DNA of 64,000 nucleotides from Eudorina sp. 2006-703-Eu-15 (GCA_003117195.1 BDSI01000026.1:924397-988396), one strand, 5' to 3'. Shown: positions 32,746-45,890, numbered from the stretch's first letter. Notes: a model not told the origin generated them from the letters alone. Translations and numbers: made by a program.

Positions 32746-34375
32746 ATGGACGACCTCAACGAGTTCGACGGGCTACCGGGCTATCCGGCAGCAAGGCCAG
32801 CGGGCCTCTCAATGCAATCTCACGGGATGCTCACCAGCGGCATGGCGCTCCCGTCCTCCGGGGCTGTCCCCCAGGCAGCTGCCCTGCAACCGGGCGGCCT
32901 GCCCACCGGCCTGCCCTCAGTCCCCGGCACGATTAGCGGCACCGCCGGCCCCTGCATTGTAAACGCGCTTGGCATGGCGCCCGGTTCCGGCCTGCTTGCC
33001 GGCGGAATGGACGCCCTGCCACAGCATGCCCAGCACACGCAGCACGGCGCTATGTGTCTGGCAGGCCTGCAGGCGCCGGGCATGGGCACCGCAGAGATCT
33101 TATGGGCGCTTGTTTTGGTGGCGCTGCCGGCGGGATAACCTGTTCAGGCTGGGCTGCTTGGGCAACCTCGGCGGCCTGGACGCGCTGGATGCGACCGGCG
33201 GCCGCAGTTGCAGCCGCTGTGCGGCCTCCAGGCCGGCTACACTGGGGATGGGACCCGGTGGCGCCGGCGTGGGGGTCATGCTCCGTGCCTCCGTCAACAC
33301 AGCCGCGGCCGGTGGGGCCCCATCTGCTGCGGCGGCGGCGGCGATGACCGCTCTTCACAGCGGTTATGCCGGCGCTTTCGGCACCGGCGCAACCGCGCCT
33401 CCCAGCGGACCACCCGGCGCACTGAGGCGGATGCGGCCAGCTCCGACGGCGAACTGGACTCCAACTTCGACAGTGGCAGCTCCGACGGGGACGCGCCGCT
33501 GCACAAGATCAACAAGAAGAAGCGTGAGGGCGGGGGAGTGGAGGACGAGGCGGACAGGAGGCATGCGCGTTACAGGAGAAGAACCGGAAGGCGCAGCGCC
33601 GTTTCCGGGAACGACAAAAGGTGCTTATACTACCCTCCCCACCGGCAGCAGTAGCAGTAGCAACAGCATCGGTAATAAAGTAGTCAATGACAGCAGCCGC
33701 AGCTGTAGTCATCAACTCGCGTCAACAGAGTAAGATCTGCAGCATCAGCAGTCCACCACGCCCCTTTTAGCCTGGCAGCCAGCGCAGTCAATTGCGCCTA
33801 CTAGTTCGCTGTGGCCCAGTCGCTCACAGACCAAGTTGATGGAAAGCAGGTCACGGTGCCCGCCGACAATGTCCACAGGCTGTAATGCAAGAACACGAAG
33901 GAGCACATCGAGTCGTCCGATCAGGAGGTTGGTCCGGGGTCTCACACCCGTCTCCCTTGCAGCGCAGCGCAAGTCCCGCACCCATCTCGCGCCGCGTGCC
34001 CCAACCTGTCCCTGGTAGCCTGGTTGGCTACCAAGTACTTCGTAATGGCAGTTTGTGATGCTCCCCCAGCCCTGCCCACCGCCCCCAAATTGTCCGCAGG
34101 TCCTGGACATGCGCAACGAACCAATCCAGGCCATGCAGGAGATCAAGGAGATGGGTGGGTAGACGGGTCGGCAGGGGCATCCGCTAGCGAGGGGCGGGCG
34201 GGGGCGCAGCGCCGCCCACCCAGGGGAGGCAGGGGTGTGTCCGCAACCGAGCGCTCGTAGGGCGGCCCCGGTCTTGTGATAGCTGGGAGTTGAGCCCTGG
34301 AGCAGTCTGCAGGGCTGTGCCTCATCTTCCCTGCTGGCGGCACGGGTGGGAGGGGGCACGGGTGGGAGGGGGCAC
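32746..34375 (+). pseudogene. Truncated, decayed copy of the bZIP gene
   Basis: The start (MDDLNEFDGL) and the Gly/Ala/Met-rich N-terminal region (GMLTSGMALPSSGAVPQ, HAQHTQHGAM) match the intact gene at 49246. The frame then stops at 33138. Acidic and basic segments reappear in another frame at 33430-33600 (SSDGELDSN, NKKKREGG), with a small deletion just before the DNA-binding helix. The zipper exon near 33826 starts with ACCAAGTTGATGGA and degenerates. The next exon (34102 onward, LDMRNEPIQAMQEIKE-like) has lost its donor (GTGGGT to ATGGGT). Homology ends in the following intron at about 34375, the duplication junction, so exons 4-8 are absent. It is not expected to make a functional factor. 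Confidence 0.85.
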
Positions 34376-34708
34376 AGGTGGACGGAGGAACGGATGTACG
34401 GTACCGATAAACCAAACCATTGCTTGCATAACAAAAGGACTGTAATCCTGTTCAGGATTCCGTATTAGATATTTTCTTTCCTAGCTTGCCAAGGAAAGAC
34501 GCAGAGTTACACTCAGTTGTCGAGCCTTGCACGACGATGACGCCTACGTATCGCACACGTAGCTGTAGTTATATATTTATTATGTCCTATTGAAATAAAC
34601 CTTGTCTTCTTTCACGGGCTCGCAACGTTATTGGTTCCGCGCTTCAGACTGGTGTATTATTTGATACAGCGTCCTGATCACACCGATTCTATCAATCTGA
34701 GCACCACG

Positions 34709-37700
34709 ATGGTATCAGTAACGATAGCATCAACACGTGGCAGTATTTGTTGCCTCGTGTGCGAAGGCGGTGCGACACTCGAATTATCTCACAGCAATAA
34801 GCGTCCTCGTAGACACGTTCATTTTATCTTCAAATTTTTATTCACGATGGTGCTATGTGCGTGCCTTGATGGGATCGTCGCGGCGAGGATAGAACCGAGC
34901 AGTACAGGTGGGTTACAGCAGCCTAGAGCACAATTCTTGTCCAGCAAAACGCTATCGACGAAATGACAGCTGGGAGCATGCAAAACACCATATGGTGGGC
35001 TCTGGTCCTCAAAATGAAGCCTGATTAATTGTTTGTAATAACATGCGCACACATATGTTTTTTACCGTTCTATGGTTTGGGCTTGCATTGTGGTTCCTGC
35101 CTGACATTTGGTGGGCGTTGAGAACGGAGTCTGAGTCCAAAGCGAGTCCCACGGCTAGTAGATGTCTCGGGAAATTTGCTAGGCTGCGCTCGACAACGGC
35201 GGGGCGTTGCAGGGGTGAATTTTGTTCATAACAGTATAATTAGGTAATGTTCGGTTTAGATTCGGGCACGACCTAGCACACCACAGTTCATAGTTCACCG
35301 TACCACTTGGCTGATGGGATTTCGGATGGGTACATGATAGGGTGCATGATAGGTGCATCCTATGGGACGCCGTGTGGGTGCCTGACAGGGTGCCTAAATA
35401 GGACGCCAAATGGGGGGCATTCCGGATGGATGCCTGGTGGCTTCCTGACGGATGCCGCACGCGTGCTGCTGCTGCAGGTCGCGGCCGGGCCACCAGCATC
35501 GGCGGCGGAGGCGCGGAGGTGTACGACGGGCGCCTCCAGCGAGGGCTGCCGGCGGGGTCCGCCGCGCTTCGGCACAACGGACGGGTGCTACAGACGCTGG
35601 GTAAGGCGGGGCGTGTGTCGCGCGAGCCGGACACGTTGCGCGACCCCCATGACAGTACGGCAGTGACGGCGGCGGCGGTGGCGGAGTTGCAGTCAAGACC
35701 CCGTACAACCGTAGCCGAGCCTGGACTTTTAGCTGAGGCTGGACTTGGCGCGACGTGGCGTGCGGTGTGGCGCGAGGAGCCAGGGCCTTGGAGTGGCGAC
35801 GGCGGTGGCGGCGGCAGAGATGGCAACGACGGCAGCATCGGACCTGGCGTTGGCGTTGACGACCCTAGCAGTCACAGCAACCCCGGCGGCGGCGGCAACG
35901 GCGGGGGCGGCGGCGGCAGGGGCGGCGGCGGCGGGGGCGGGGGCGGGGACATTGCGGACGTGCTCGATGGTGTCACTTGGTCCCATGTCGGGGACGTGCC
36001 CTCCTCAGCAACCGGCTCAGAAGTGGACACGTTATGGCGGCGGGTCGCGGGGGACTCGTTGCACTTATGGCCCGGATCGCAGGACCAGGATCAGGAGGAG
36101 GGCATGTCCTCAGAGGGAACAATCGCGGCGGTCCTGGAGGCGGTAAGGTTGCTTCAGGTGTATGACGGACCTGTCCCCGTGTATCCGGGCCCTCCAAGCA
36201 ACCAACCGGTGCCTTCACCCCCGTCGCCGGGACCCGCAGTACCGCCACCGCGGCCACTACCACCATTAACACCACCGCCACCATCACCAGTACCCCCACC
36301 ACCGTCGCCGCCATCGCCGCCAACCATTCCGCAGCCGTCACCGATACTGCAGCCATCACCATCTCCATCACCGCCGCCGCTTTTACCCCCACCAGCAACA
36401 CCACCGCCGCCACTACAACCACCAGTAACACCACCGCCAACATCACCAGTACCTCCATCACCGTCGCCGCCATGGCCGCCAACAATTCCGCAGCCGTCAC
36501 CAATACCAACACCACCTTCAATACTGCCAATGCAACCGCCGCCATCACCAACTTCTCAATCTCTGCCGCCGCTTTCACCACCAGCAGCAACACCACCGCC
36601 GCCACTACCACCACGAATAACACCACCGCCGCCATCACCAGTACCCCCATCATCGTCGCCGCCATCACCCCCAACAATGCCGCTGTCGTCACCGATACTG
36701 CAGCCATCACCAATACCGCCAATACAACCGTCACCATCACCAATAACTCCATCAGCGCCGCCGCCATCACCATCACCAGCAACACCACCGCCGCCACCAC
36801 TACCACCAATTACTCCATCGCCACCATCACCAGAACCCCCATCACCGTCGCCGCCATCACCCCCAACAATGCCGCTGTTGTCACCGATATTGCAGCCATC
36901 ACCAATACCGCCAACACAACCGTCACCATCACCAATAACTCCATCAGCGCCGCCGCCATCACCATCACCAGCAACACCACCGCCGCCACTACCACCACCA
37001 ATTACTCCACCGCCGCCATTACCAGAACCCCCATCACCGTCGCCGCCATCGCCGCCGACAATTCCGCTGTCGTCACCTATACTGCAGCCATCACCAATAC
37101 CGCCAACACAACCGTCACCATCACCAATAACTCCATCAGCGCCGCCGCCATCACCATCACCAGCAACACCACCGCCGCCACTACCACCACCAATTACTCC
37201 ACCGCCGCCATCACCAGTACCCCCATCACCGTCGCCGCCATCGCCGCCGACAATGCCGCCGCCGTCACTACCTGTTCCACCGTTATCACCACTGCCTCGA
37301 ATGGACCCGCCATCACTGAAATTCGCACCTCCACCACCTCCACCTCCGTTGTCATCGCCACCACCACCACCACCCGCACTGACGCCCCTTCAGCCGCCAT
37401 CGCCACCGCCGTCAATTTCACCACTGCCGTTGATATCATCACCTCCGCCGACACCCCCTACACCACAGGCAACTCCCACAGCACCGCCGCCTCTTCCCAC
37501 ACAACCACCTCCCCGACCATCCTTCTCCCCGCCCTCTCTTCCCTCACCGCTACCACTGCCACCATCTCCACCGCTGTCACCGTCGCCACCACCGCCGGGG
37601 CCACGTCCACCACTCCCGCCGCCAACGTCACCGGAGCCGGCTCCCTCACAGCTGCCATCGCCAGCCCGACCACTTCAGCCTTCCATTGTGGGCAAGCGGC

Positions 37701-40700
37701 CGCCACCCCCCAGATCGCCACCGCCCGTCCCACCGCCGCCGTCGCAAGTTCTCGTGGGCAACGTCATGGTATCGTACACCCCGGCTGCCTGCGTGCCCAC
37801 GTCAAACGTCGACACCACCTTCGACACCCTGGTAGACACGCGCCCACCCGACCTCTTCGACAAAGTGCGATCATTGACATTCTACCTTTATGACGCGGTT
37901 AGTACGGAAACTGATGTCGTGCTGGTGGGCTTGGTAGCACGGCTGGGGTCCTCCCAGAAACCGCAGCGCACCGCGACCTTCAGCATCGGAGGTACCTTCT
38001 TCGACCCCGACATCCCGCAATTTCTTTCCGAGGAAGTCGATCTGACGGGCCGGGATCCGACCTCCATGACCGTCTGCTGCAACTCCGCTAATGAGTTCGC
38101 GGGCATGGGATTCACGTTTGCGGATGGCGGCTCGCTCCAAACCCTGGGCTGCTCCATCCCTAGCGCCCGGCGCCGTCAGATGCTGTCCAGTACGACAGAG
38201 ACGTCGACCCCCCTCCCGGCGGGCAGCGGTCTGGCGGGTCTGCGGGTCTCTGCGGGACCCTGGCTGGGAGCCGTCTCGTTGGGCGTCTCCGGACCGCCAC
38301 GTAGGTTGGGGTGTGGGATACGGAGTTTCTTTAGCAAGAATGAACCCCCAACCCAAACCAGTTACCAAGGTAGTTTACCGTAATGACCTTTCAATGAGTT
38401 TGTCCGTATGTGTGTCTTTGTGTGTGGGTGTGTACATGTGTTCAGCAAGGAAGCCTGACCGGACCTACCCCTCTGCCATCATCACAAGTTGACCACCGCC
38501 AGATTACACTTCTGTGGCCAACGCGTTGAAAGCTTGGAGGCCTTAGTTGGAACCTGAGACCCTCAGTTAAGAGGTTGGAATGAGGCGTGGTGGAGGTGAT
38601 GCAGCTGCGGGGTGGGGCGCCGGGATGCATCGGCGGTTGCCACATTTAGGGGCACGTGGCCGTAGCCACCCATTCGGTTTCGCAGCGTGGTGTGCACGGC
38701 ACACTGTTACTCAGCTATGTTTGTGATGTTCCCTTTCCCTGGCACAGCGCCGCCGCCGCCAATGCCGCCGCCGCCGTCTCCCGGGCCGCCGCATCCCCGG
38801 CCGCCGCCACCCTCGCCGCCGCCGGGTGCACGGCGACCGCCGCCGCCTTCCCCGCCGGCGCCGCCGTCGCCGCCGCCGCCCAAGCCGCCGGCCCCATCGC
38901 CGCCGCCCCTCCCGCCCCTCCCGCCCTCGCCGCCGCCACCGCCGCCGCGCCGCCCACCTCGGGCGCCGCCGCCGGTGGGCGCACTCAGGCCGCCGCCGCG
39001 CCCGCCCGCGCCGCCCCCACCGCCGCCCCAAACGGTGCCCAATGTGGAGCAACAGGTCCAGACCCTGCTCACTGTCGACGTGCCGCAAATCATCGCGGAC
39101 GTCACCAACGTACAAAATTCGTACGCCGCCAGTTCCGTGATCGCCTGGGGCGGCGCCGTGCCAATCGCGGTCGGGCCTGGGGGTGATCCCGTCATCATCA
39201 CGTCAGTGTACGGCACGGGCCGCACGGCAGTCTTCGGAGCGCAGCGGATGGTCAGCGAGTGCTGCGAGCCGGTGCATAAGGGCACCGGGAAGCGCCCTGC
39301 TCTTGACTTGCTAATCCGGAATGTTGCTGTATGGGCGGCTGGCAACCAGGTGGGATTTAATGTACGGGTGTACGGATGGGGGTATACGTCAAGGCTATAC
39401 GTCGGCGACACTTGATCTAACACGGCATAGCTACACCTCCTGGGCTCCGCAGCATTGTCACTTAGTCGCCAGGTTGCCTGGGGACTGTAACGCCGTGTAC
39501 GGCAGCATGCCAGGCTGATGTACGGCAGCAGCGCATAATCGTGCTACAGGGCAGCATGCAAGCCAATGGGATCTGCTGCGGGTACTGCCGGCCGGGACTG
39601 TTCGTGGCGCCACGTACCGGAGGCGTCTTTCCGTGTGTTGAGTGACTTGAGAACTGGGTGTCACAACTTCCCTGGCCCTTCACCTCATTCCCTTTCCCTT
39701 CAACAAACCAGACCTACAGCAATGGCAAGAAGGCCACCCTGTGCGTCTCCGACCCCATGTTCAAGCAGCTGTCGAGGTGCGCGGCGGGAGGGGGCGGGAA
39801 GGGGGTTACGACTCGGGGCAGGGGGGCAGCAGCCGGGCAGGGTGGCCCCCGACCCCGTTCAGATGGATCCAACTCACGCCCGCGGCTCAGTGTCCCGTTG
39901 TGATGGGGCATGCAAGGAGCCAGGATCCGGAGCGCGCGTGTGTTTGTCCGGTGCTGCCGTATTCAAGTGCAGTACACCCCGTACTCTGACTATCATACAT
40001 GTCCCCCGATTCCATTCACGCAAATGGCTTCAACAATGCCCCCCGATGCATTGTTCCAGTTGCTATTGGGCATGCCAAGATCCAGGATTTGCGGTGGTAA
40101 GCAACCCACACGAAGTCCCGAACCCTTGTGCCCTTTCCACGGTGATGCCGTGATCGAGTGTCGTACATGCCGTACATCGACCCCCGTCGTGTCGTACAGG
40201 TACCTGGCGAAGAGCGGATCCGACAAGTTCTACACGGCCAAACAGGCGGGGCTGCCCTCTCTGGTGGTGCCCCTGGAGTCGTGGGTCAACGGCCTGTACC
40301 GCAAGTGTGACGTGTACGTGGTGGGCTCATACGAACAGCTGTACGACGATCCGTACACACAGGACCTGATGGTGGACTACGTGGCAACGGGCAAGTCACT
40401 CATGACGGTGGGCCCTGACGTGATGCCTTCCGAGTTCTACGCGCCCAGCCCGCCCGCTCCTCCCGCGCCGCCGGGGGCCCTCCGGCGTGGCCTCCAAACC
40501 GGCCAAGCTCATCTTCCGGAGGTGCAGGTGCCGGAGGTGCGGGGTCAGGATAAACAGCAGGCACAGGAGCAGCAGCAACAGCACGGCGACCACCACAGCC
40601 GCAGTGACCGGCTGCCTCACGAGCAAGGGCCGCTGGACACCCCGACCGCGGACGACTACACCGACCTGCGGGACGGTGGACAGGGCTGGTCAGTGCCCAT

Positions 40701-42919
40701 GGCCGTGCTTCCCGGGACTAGCAGCAGCTCCGGGGGCTTGCAGCGGTGGAGTCTCATCGGCCGTAAGACAATCCGGAACATCGCGGGGGCGGTGGCGCGG
40801 CGGTTGTTGCAGGTGGCGCCTACCGACGCCGACTCTCTGCCGGTGCGTGGGCGCCGCAGCTGCACCATTGGGAGGGAGGAGGGAGGGAGGGAGGGAGCTG
40901 CCCTTGCCAGATTTTCAACCCTCACATGGCGCAGGGCTTGGCTGCCGATATGTCAAGGGCATGGCAGCGCCCTGGAAATATCCGTTTGTTTGTGTTTAAT
41001 GAGAAGCCCGCCCGACACAAACCTGTTACCAACATACCTTTTTAACGCCACCGCATGTTTATGTTATTATTAAGGATGTTACAGCGGACCCCGCGGCTCA
41101 TCGGTGTCAGCCGAAACTTCCTCACCATACACTGCATCGCTGCATGTATGTATGCCTTCATCATACCCCTCCGGCAGTGCCGTTGATCTTCTCAATAGGT
41201 ACCCTAGGCTGCTGCAAACCCTCACCCGCTCCGGCGGACCCCTGCCGTACATCTGTCGTACATTTGTCGTACCGTAGATCAACAAGGTCATCCAGCGGAT
41301 GCAGCTCTTGATCTCCAACATCGTCTCCGACCCGGGGGGCTCGCTGCTGCTCGAGGGGGCAGCCACAGGCAACGCCATCATCGCCGCGCAGCAGTACGTC
41401 ACCTTCCTGCGGAACCCCGCCACCATAACCCAAACCGACCTCGTCGACGTCGTTCGGACCGTGGACCAGGTGCGAAACACGCTCAAGGAAAACTACCGCA
41501 CCGCGTCTGGCACACAGCTGCTGTACGAGCTGCTGGACAACATAACAACACTGGAACAGCAGGGCTTCGGCCTCCCCCCGGTGTTGGCCTTCCCGCCGCC
41601 TCCGGTGGATGGATTGCCGCCGCCGCCACCTTCACGGGACCCGCCGCCGCCGCCGCCGCCGCCAGGTACGTCGGGACCGGGCTCCCCTCTCGGGCTTCTG
41701 AATGGACTGGGCTTCTCGTTCCTGGCAGCGAGGCAGCAACTCGTCCCAATAAAACGGCAACCACGTTGCGGTCCTCCCCGGATGAGGCCTCGTGCGGTAA
41801 CAACCGTTGTCGGTTCTTCGGCTTTGACAGGCCCCTAGCTGGATTCCTGGATGTCCCCGCCGCCCCTACTTGCGTGCATATTCAGTTACTCACACGCCCA
41901 CCCGCCCACCCTGGGTCCACCCCGCCGGCTGTGTTTCCGTCCTCCATCCCCTCACCTCCCCTACCCCCTGTTCACCCGGGCTGCGTTTTCGTCCTCCATC
42001 CCCTCAGCTCCCCTACCCCCTGTTCACCCGGGCTGCGTTTTCGTCCTCCATCCCCTCAGCTCCCCTACCCCCTGTTCACCCGGGCTGCGTTTTCGTCCTC
42101 CATCCCCTCAGCTCCCCTACCCCCTGTATTTAGAGAAGGAACCCGCCCCCTGTGTGTGTGTGTATGTGCTTCCGGGCAGCGCTCCTGGCGAACGTTGTCA
42201 AGTACGTCGGCTGCTACTCGGACACCACCAACCGCACCGCCTTCCCCGTACCCCTCGTCACCGGCGCGCAAGAGTTCCGGGTCAACATAACGGTCAACTG
42301 GTGAGATACCGTAGCTGGCTGGGCCGGGAGACAGCGTGGGGTCACAACGGGCGGGGGCTCGGGTCTGGCGATGCCGTACATTTGTCGTATGTGAATATCC
42401 AAGCTTGGATGGGAGCTAGCGGCTAGGCAGGGCCGGCCGGAAGCGTTCTCGCTCCGAGCCGCCGATCCACTGGCCCGTGTCTACGTGACCCGCCTGGACC
42501 AAAACCCGTTGAGACCCCTCCTCCATAACCATAAATCTGATCCAACCCACAACCGATAACCGTTAACCTCCTTTTGTCAAGCCAAGCTGTCTCGGAGTCA
42601 ACGTGAGCCCTCCCGACTACCTACCTACCCACCACCTTATTCGCCTCCCGTCCCGCCCATCATCGTCACGGGCAACAATGCCGCCGGCTGCAGGTGCATG
42701 GACGTGGCCAAGGGCCCCCGAATCAATGCGACGGCGGGCTTCTTCATCTCCATGCAGCGCGGCTTCAGCTGCTGGGGCTCGTTCAGCCCGCCGCGCGCCG
42801 TGCTGAACGCCAAGCTGCCGGACGCCAGCTGCGCGCAGTGCCGGGCGGTGCCGGGGCAGCTGTGCGGCGCCGCGCAGCCGGCCGGCGGTGTGGCCGTCTA
42901 CTGGATGTTCGCCCTGTGA
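34709..42919 (+). CDS. Gene C: large secreted multidomain protein, tandem paralogue of gene B
   Basis: Exons: 34709-34907, 35478-38300, 38748-39349, 39712-39776, 40200-40842, 41278-41665, 42180-42300, 42694-42919; 5067 nt, about 1688 residues. Six of the eight exons (199, 65, 643, 388, 121, 226 nt) have exactly the lengths found in gene B, and all phases agree. The N-terminal hydrophobic segment is [21 protein letters not shown]. The first proline rod is longer and built on a different repeat. The jacalin-like domain ([31 protein letters not shown]), amidotransferase-like module ([36 protein letters not shown]) and WSC-like domain ([25 protein letters not shown]) are nearly identical to B. 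The last exon differs from B at only a few bases. Expression and glycosylation (probable hydroxyproline arabinosides) are inferred from the family type. Central-domain names are tentative. Confidence 0.83.
36303..37270 (+). repeat. 192-bp coding minisatellite, 4-5 copies (gene C proline rod)
   Basis: Units start at about 36462, 36654, 36846, 37038 and a partial one at 37230, each encoding a 64-residue block with [20 protein letters not shown] and [21 protein letters not shown] shorter degenerate unit begins near 36303. It occupies the position of gene B's 63-bp array but shares no unit with it. Confidence 0.9.
41083..41125 (-). repeat. Retroelement-tail remnant in gene C intron 5
   Basis: AAGGATGTTACAGCGGACCCC then GCGGCTCATCGGTGTCAGCC matches the repeat at 4170 and the inverted L1-like tail. 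Gene B's intron 5 lacks it. Confidence 0.55.
41936..42130 (+). repeat. 52-bp tandem repeat in gene C intron 6, 4 copies
   Basis: The units CCTCCATCCCCTCAGCTCCC, CTACCCCCTG and TTCACCCGGGCTGCGTTTTC repeat at about 41941, 41993, 42045 and 42097. Gene B has one unit at the same place (17043-17080). Confidence 0.92.
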
Positions 42920-44335
42920 TGAGGTAACAAACGAAGGATCCGGATAGGTTTGGGGATGATCCGCGACTCGCGACTGGAGCATATATAGCGCGCGGATGCG
43001 TGGATGATCTTTCAGTGGGTTGTCGATTGGCCGGTATGTAGGTTGCCGGTGCGCATAGAGCAGGTGCGTGATGATCCGCGAGAGGTTGCAGGCAGGGTAG
43101 GTTGGGTAGGGCTTAGGTGGGGTAGGTGCAGATAATTAAACGCGCGTAAGCGGAAATCCGCATCGCATGTGGAGGGTACGAGTCCAAAAGAAAGAAGAAG
43201 AAGCAGAAGAAGCAGCGGGCACATGCGCCTTGGGAAGGGTCCGAAGGCGTCTGCAGGCATGCAAGTGCGTTCGAAGCATCTGGTGCATATGGGGTTTCAC
43301 AAGAAGGAAACGCGGCACGCAGGATGCCCGTGCATCGAAGCAAGATTCGTGGAATGCCCGTGCACCGAAGCAAGGTTGCATAATATGCCCTAGATAGATC
43401 AACATATGCAGCCCTGGCCTACATACATCGTACTTGTGCACGTGTAATGTCGCGTCGGTGGCGGATTTGCCTGCTTACGGACTTGCGCAGCGCGCAAGGC
43501 ACATGCATGCACGCATGCATGCATGGGTAACGCTCCTGGCGGGGCTGATTGCTATAGATTTACATCGAAATGGATGCTTTATGGAATATAGCCCCGCGGC
43601 GACGCAGGATGGGCAGGCGCGCGGGCGCATGTGCTTACCCCGTGTTCTGTTCTGCCTCGGTTGGTCGGTTGGCGACTCCTCCACGGCCAGCCGCTTCCGC
43701 ACGTGGGAGTCGTGCTTACGAATGCAGATGCTGATGTAGTGGTGGACATCAATCAGCGGTGGATGAGGTAGGTTGTGACGCGCGCTTGCCTACTGTACGG
43801 CCGACCGTGTACGTTCGCGACGGTGTCCGCGACCGTCGCTGCGGACAGCCGGGGCGGGGCGGGCGGAGGCCGGGCCCGTTCCTGGTGATGACGTTTGCCG
43901 GGCTTCACTTGCCGGGAAAAGGTATTACTGCTTGGCACGTAAGTGGAGCCCGGAAAGGTATTGCTTGCCGCCAGCATGGAAAAGACAATAAAATGCATTT
44001 ACTGGTGTGCAAAGTATTTATTTTTGTGCTTTGTGCGTGATGTGGGATAGGGTTAGAGCGCGCGTCCGGGGTCGTGGGATCAACGGATTGTCAGTGGCGC
44101 AGTCCCTTTCCTCGTTTGGGGATTCGCTTCTGCGGGCAGCTCCGGTCGTCAGAGAATGCATGGCCTCCACTGCTCTTGAAACTGACCCAATGAGCAACTA
44201 AGCATCCCACCTCATCCATTCACCCGCACATCCGTAGAGACAGAGAGTTCAGCAATCGCCACCGATCTAGCGTGCGAATCTCAATCCATAAACTGTGATC
44301 TCAACTCCACATCTCAGCAGCTAGCCATAATCTCA
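42920..44335. other. Downstream flank of gene C, no supported gene
   Basis: The stretch contains islands matching 17937-18800 (GATCCGGATAGG, TTACGGACTTGCGCAGCG, CGGCGACGCAGGA) and a purine-rich GAAGAAGAAGCAG run at 43190-43225. No exon chain was found. Confidence 0.45.
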
Positions 44336-44337
44336 TG

Positions 44338-44425
44338 CTCCCGAACAATGTCGGGGGTCACCCTGGGACTGGAACCCAGGCCCTTAAACCGCCTAACCGC
44401 GGTAGTGTCACCTGACCTGACCTGA
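44338..44425 (-). ncRNA. tRNA-like / SINE-like segment
   Basis: On the minus strand, CTGGG-TTCCAGT-CCCAG forms a perfect T-arm (5-bp stem, 7-nt loop) and GGTTCCAGTCC fits a pol III B box. Upstream, CGCGGTTAGGCGG could serve as an A box. A full cloverleaf with a 7-bp acceptor stem and an anticodon arm is not apparent, so a tRNA-derived SINE head is more likely than a functional tRNA. An (AGGTC)n run lies next to it. Confidence 0.4.
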
Positions 44426-44617
44426 CCTATGTTTGTGAATGTGTGGGGGGCTGTCTGAAGTGCACATGTCATGCCGTGTCCGGCTCCAGGCTGAAATCGG
44501 CCGGTCGGGTCGCACGGGAAACCCAGACCTGGATCTAGATATCTGGATCTGGGTCTGGTGGGCGTGTACGGCCAACGAACGGCCGGGCGGGCGGCGGGAG
44601 GCGGGAGGGCGGAGGGC

Positions 44618-45890
44618 GGATGGATGGATGGATGGATGGATGGATGGATGGATGGATGGATGGATGGATGGATGGATGGATGGATGGATGGATGGATGGA
44701 TGGATGGATGGATGGATGGATGGATGGATGGATGGATGGAATGGATGGATGGATGGATGGATGGATGGATGGATGGATGGATGGATGGATGGATGGATGG
44801 AAGAATGGATGGATGGATGGATGGATGGATGGATGGATGGATGGATGGATGGATGGATGGATGGATGGATGGATGGATGGATGGATGGAGGATGGATGGA
44901 TGGATGGATGGATGGATGGATGGATGGATGGATGGATGGATGGATGGATGGATGGATGGATGGATGGATGGATGGGGATGGGATGGATGGATGGATGGAT
45001 GGATGGATGGATGGATGGATGGATGGATGGAATGGATGGATGGATGGATGGATGGATGGATGGATGGATGGATGGATGGATGGATGGATGGATGGATGGA
45101 TGGATGGATGGATGGATGGATGGATGGATGGATGGATGGATGGATGGATGGATGGGATGGATGGATGGATGGATGGATGGATGGATGGATGGATGGATGG
45201 AATGGATGGAGTGGATGGAATGGATGGATGGATGGATGGATGGATGGATGGATGGATGGATGGATGGATGGATGGATGGATGGATGGATGGATGGATGGA
45301 TGGATGGATGGATGGATGGATGGGATGGATGGATGGATGGATGGATGGATGGATGGATGGATGGATGGATGGATGGATGGGATGGATGGATGGATGGATG
45401 GATGGATGGAGGTGGATGGATGGATGGATGGATGGATGGATGGATGGATGGATGGATGGATGGATGGATGGATGGATGGATGGATGGATGGATGGATGGA
45501 TGGATGGATGGATGGGATGGATGGATGGATGGATGGATGGATGGATGGATGGATGGATGGATGGATGGATGGGGGGATGGATGGGATGGATGGATGGATG
45601 GATGGATGGGATGGATGGATGGATGGATGGATGGATGGATGGGATGGATGGAGGGTGGATGGATGGATGGATGGATGGATGGATGGATGGATGGATGGAT
45701 GGATGGATGATGGATGGATGGATGGATGGATGGAGGATGGATGGATATGGATGGATGGAATGGATGGATGGATGGATGGATGGATGGATGGATGGATGGA
45801 TGGATGGATGGATGGATGGATGGATGGATGGATGGATGGATGGATGGATGGATGGATGGATGGAAGGAAGGAAGGATGGATGGATGGATG
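44618..45890 (+). repeat. GGAT/GATG tetranucleotide array, about 1.27 kb
   Basis: Over 300 tandem GATG units are present, with scattered 1-4 bp interruptions (GGAATGG, GGGATGG, GGGGGATGG, GGAAGAATGG). All three plus frames are open for long stretches and read Met-Asp-Gly-Trp, which is a by-product of the repeat and not a gene. The array continues after a MITE insertion to 46214. Confidence 0.97.

Noticed and set aside
36472..37893. Thr/Ala/Asn-rich ORF in gene C exon 2
   Set aside because: It is a frame shadow of the 192-bp proline repeat. Gene B has no equivalent conserved reading.
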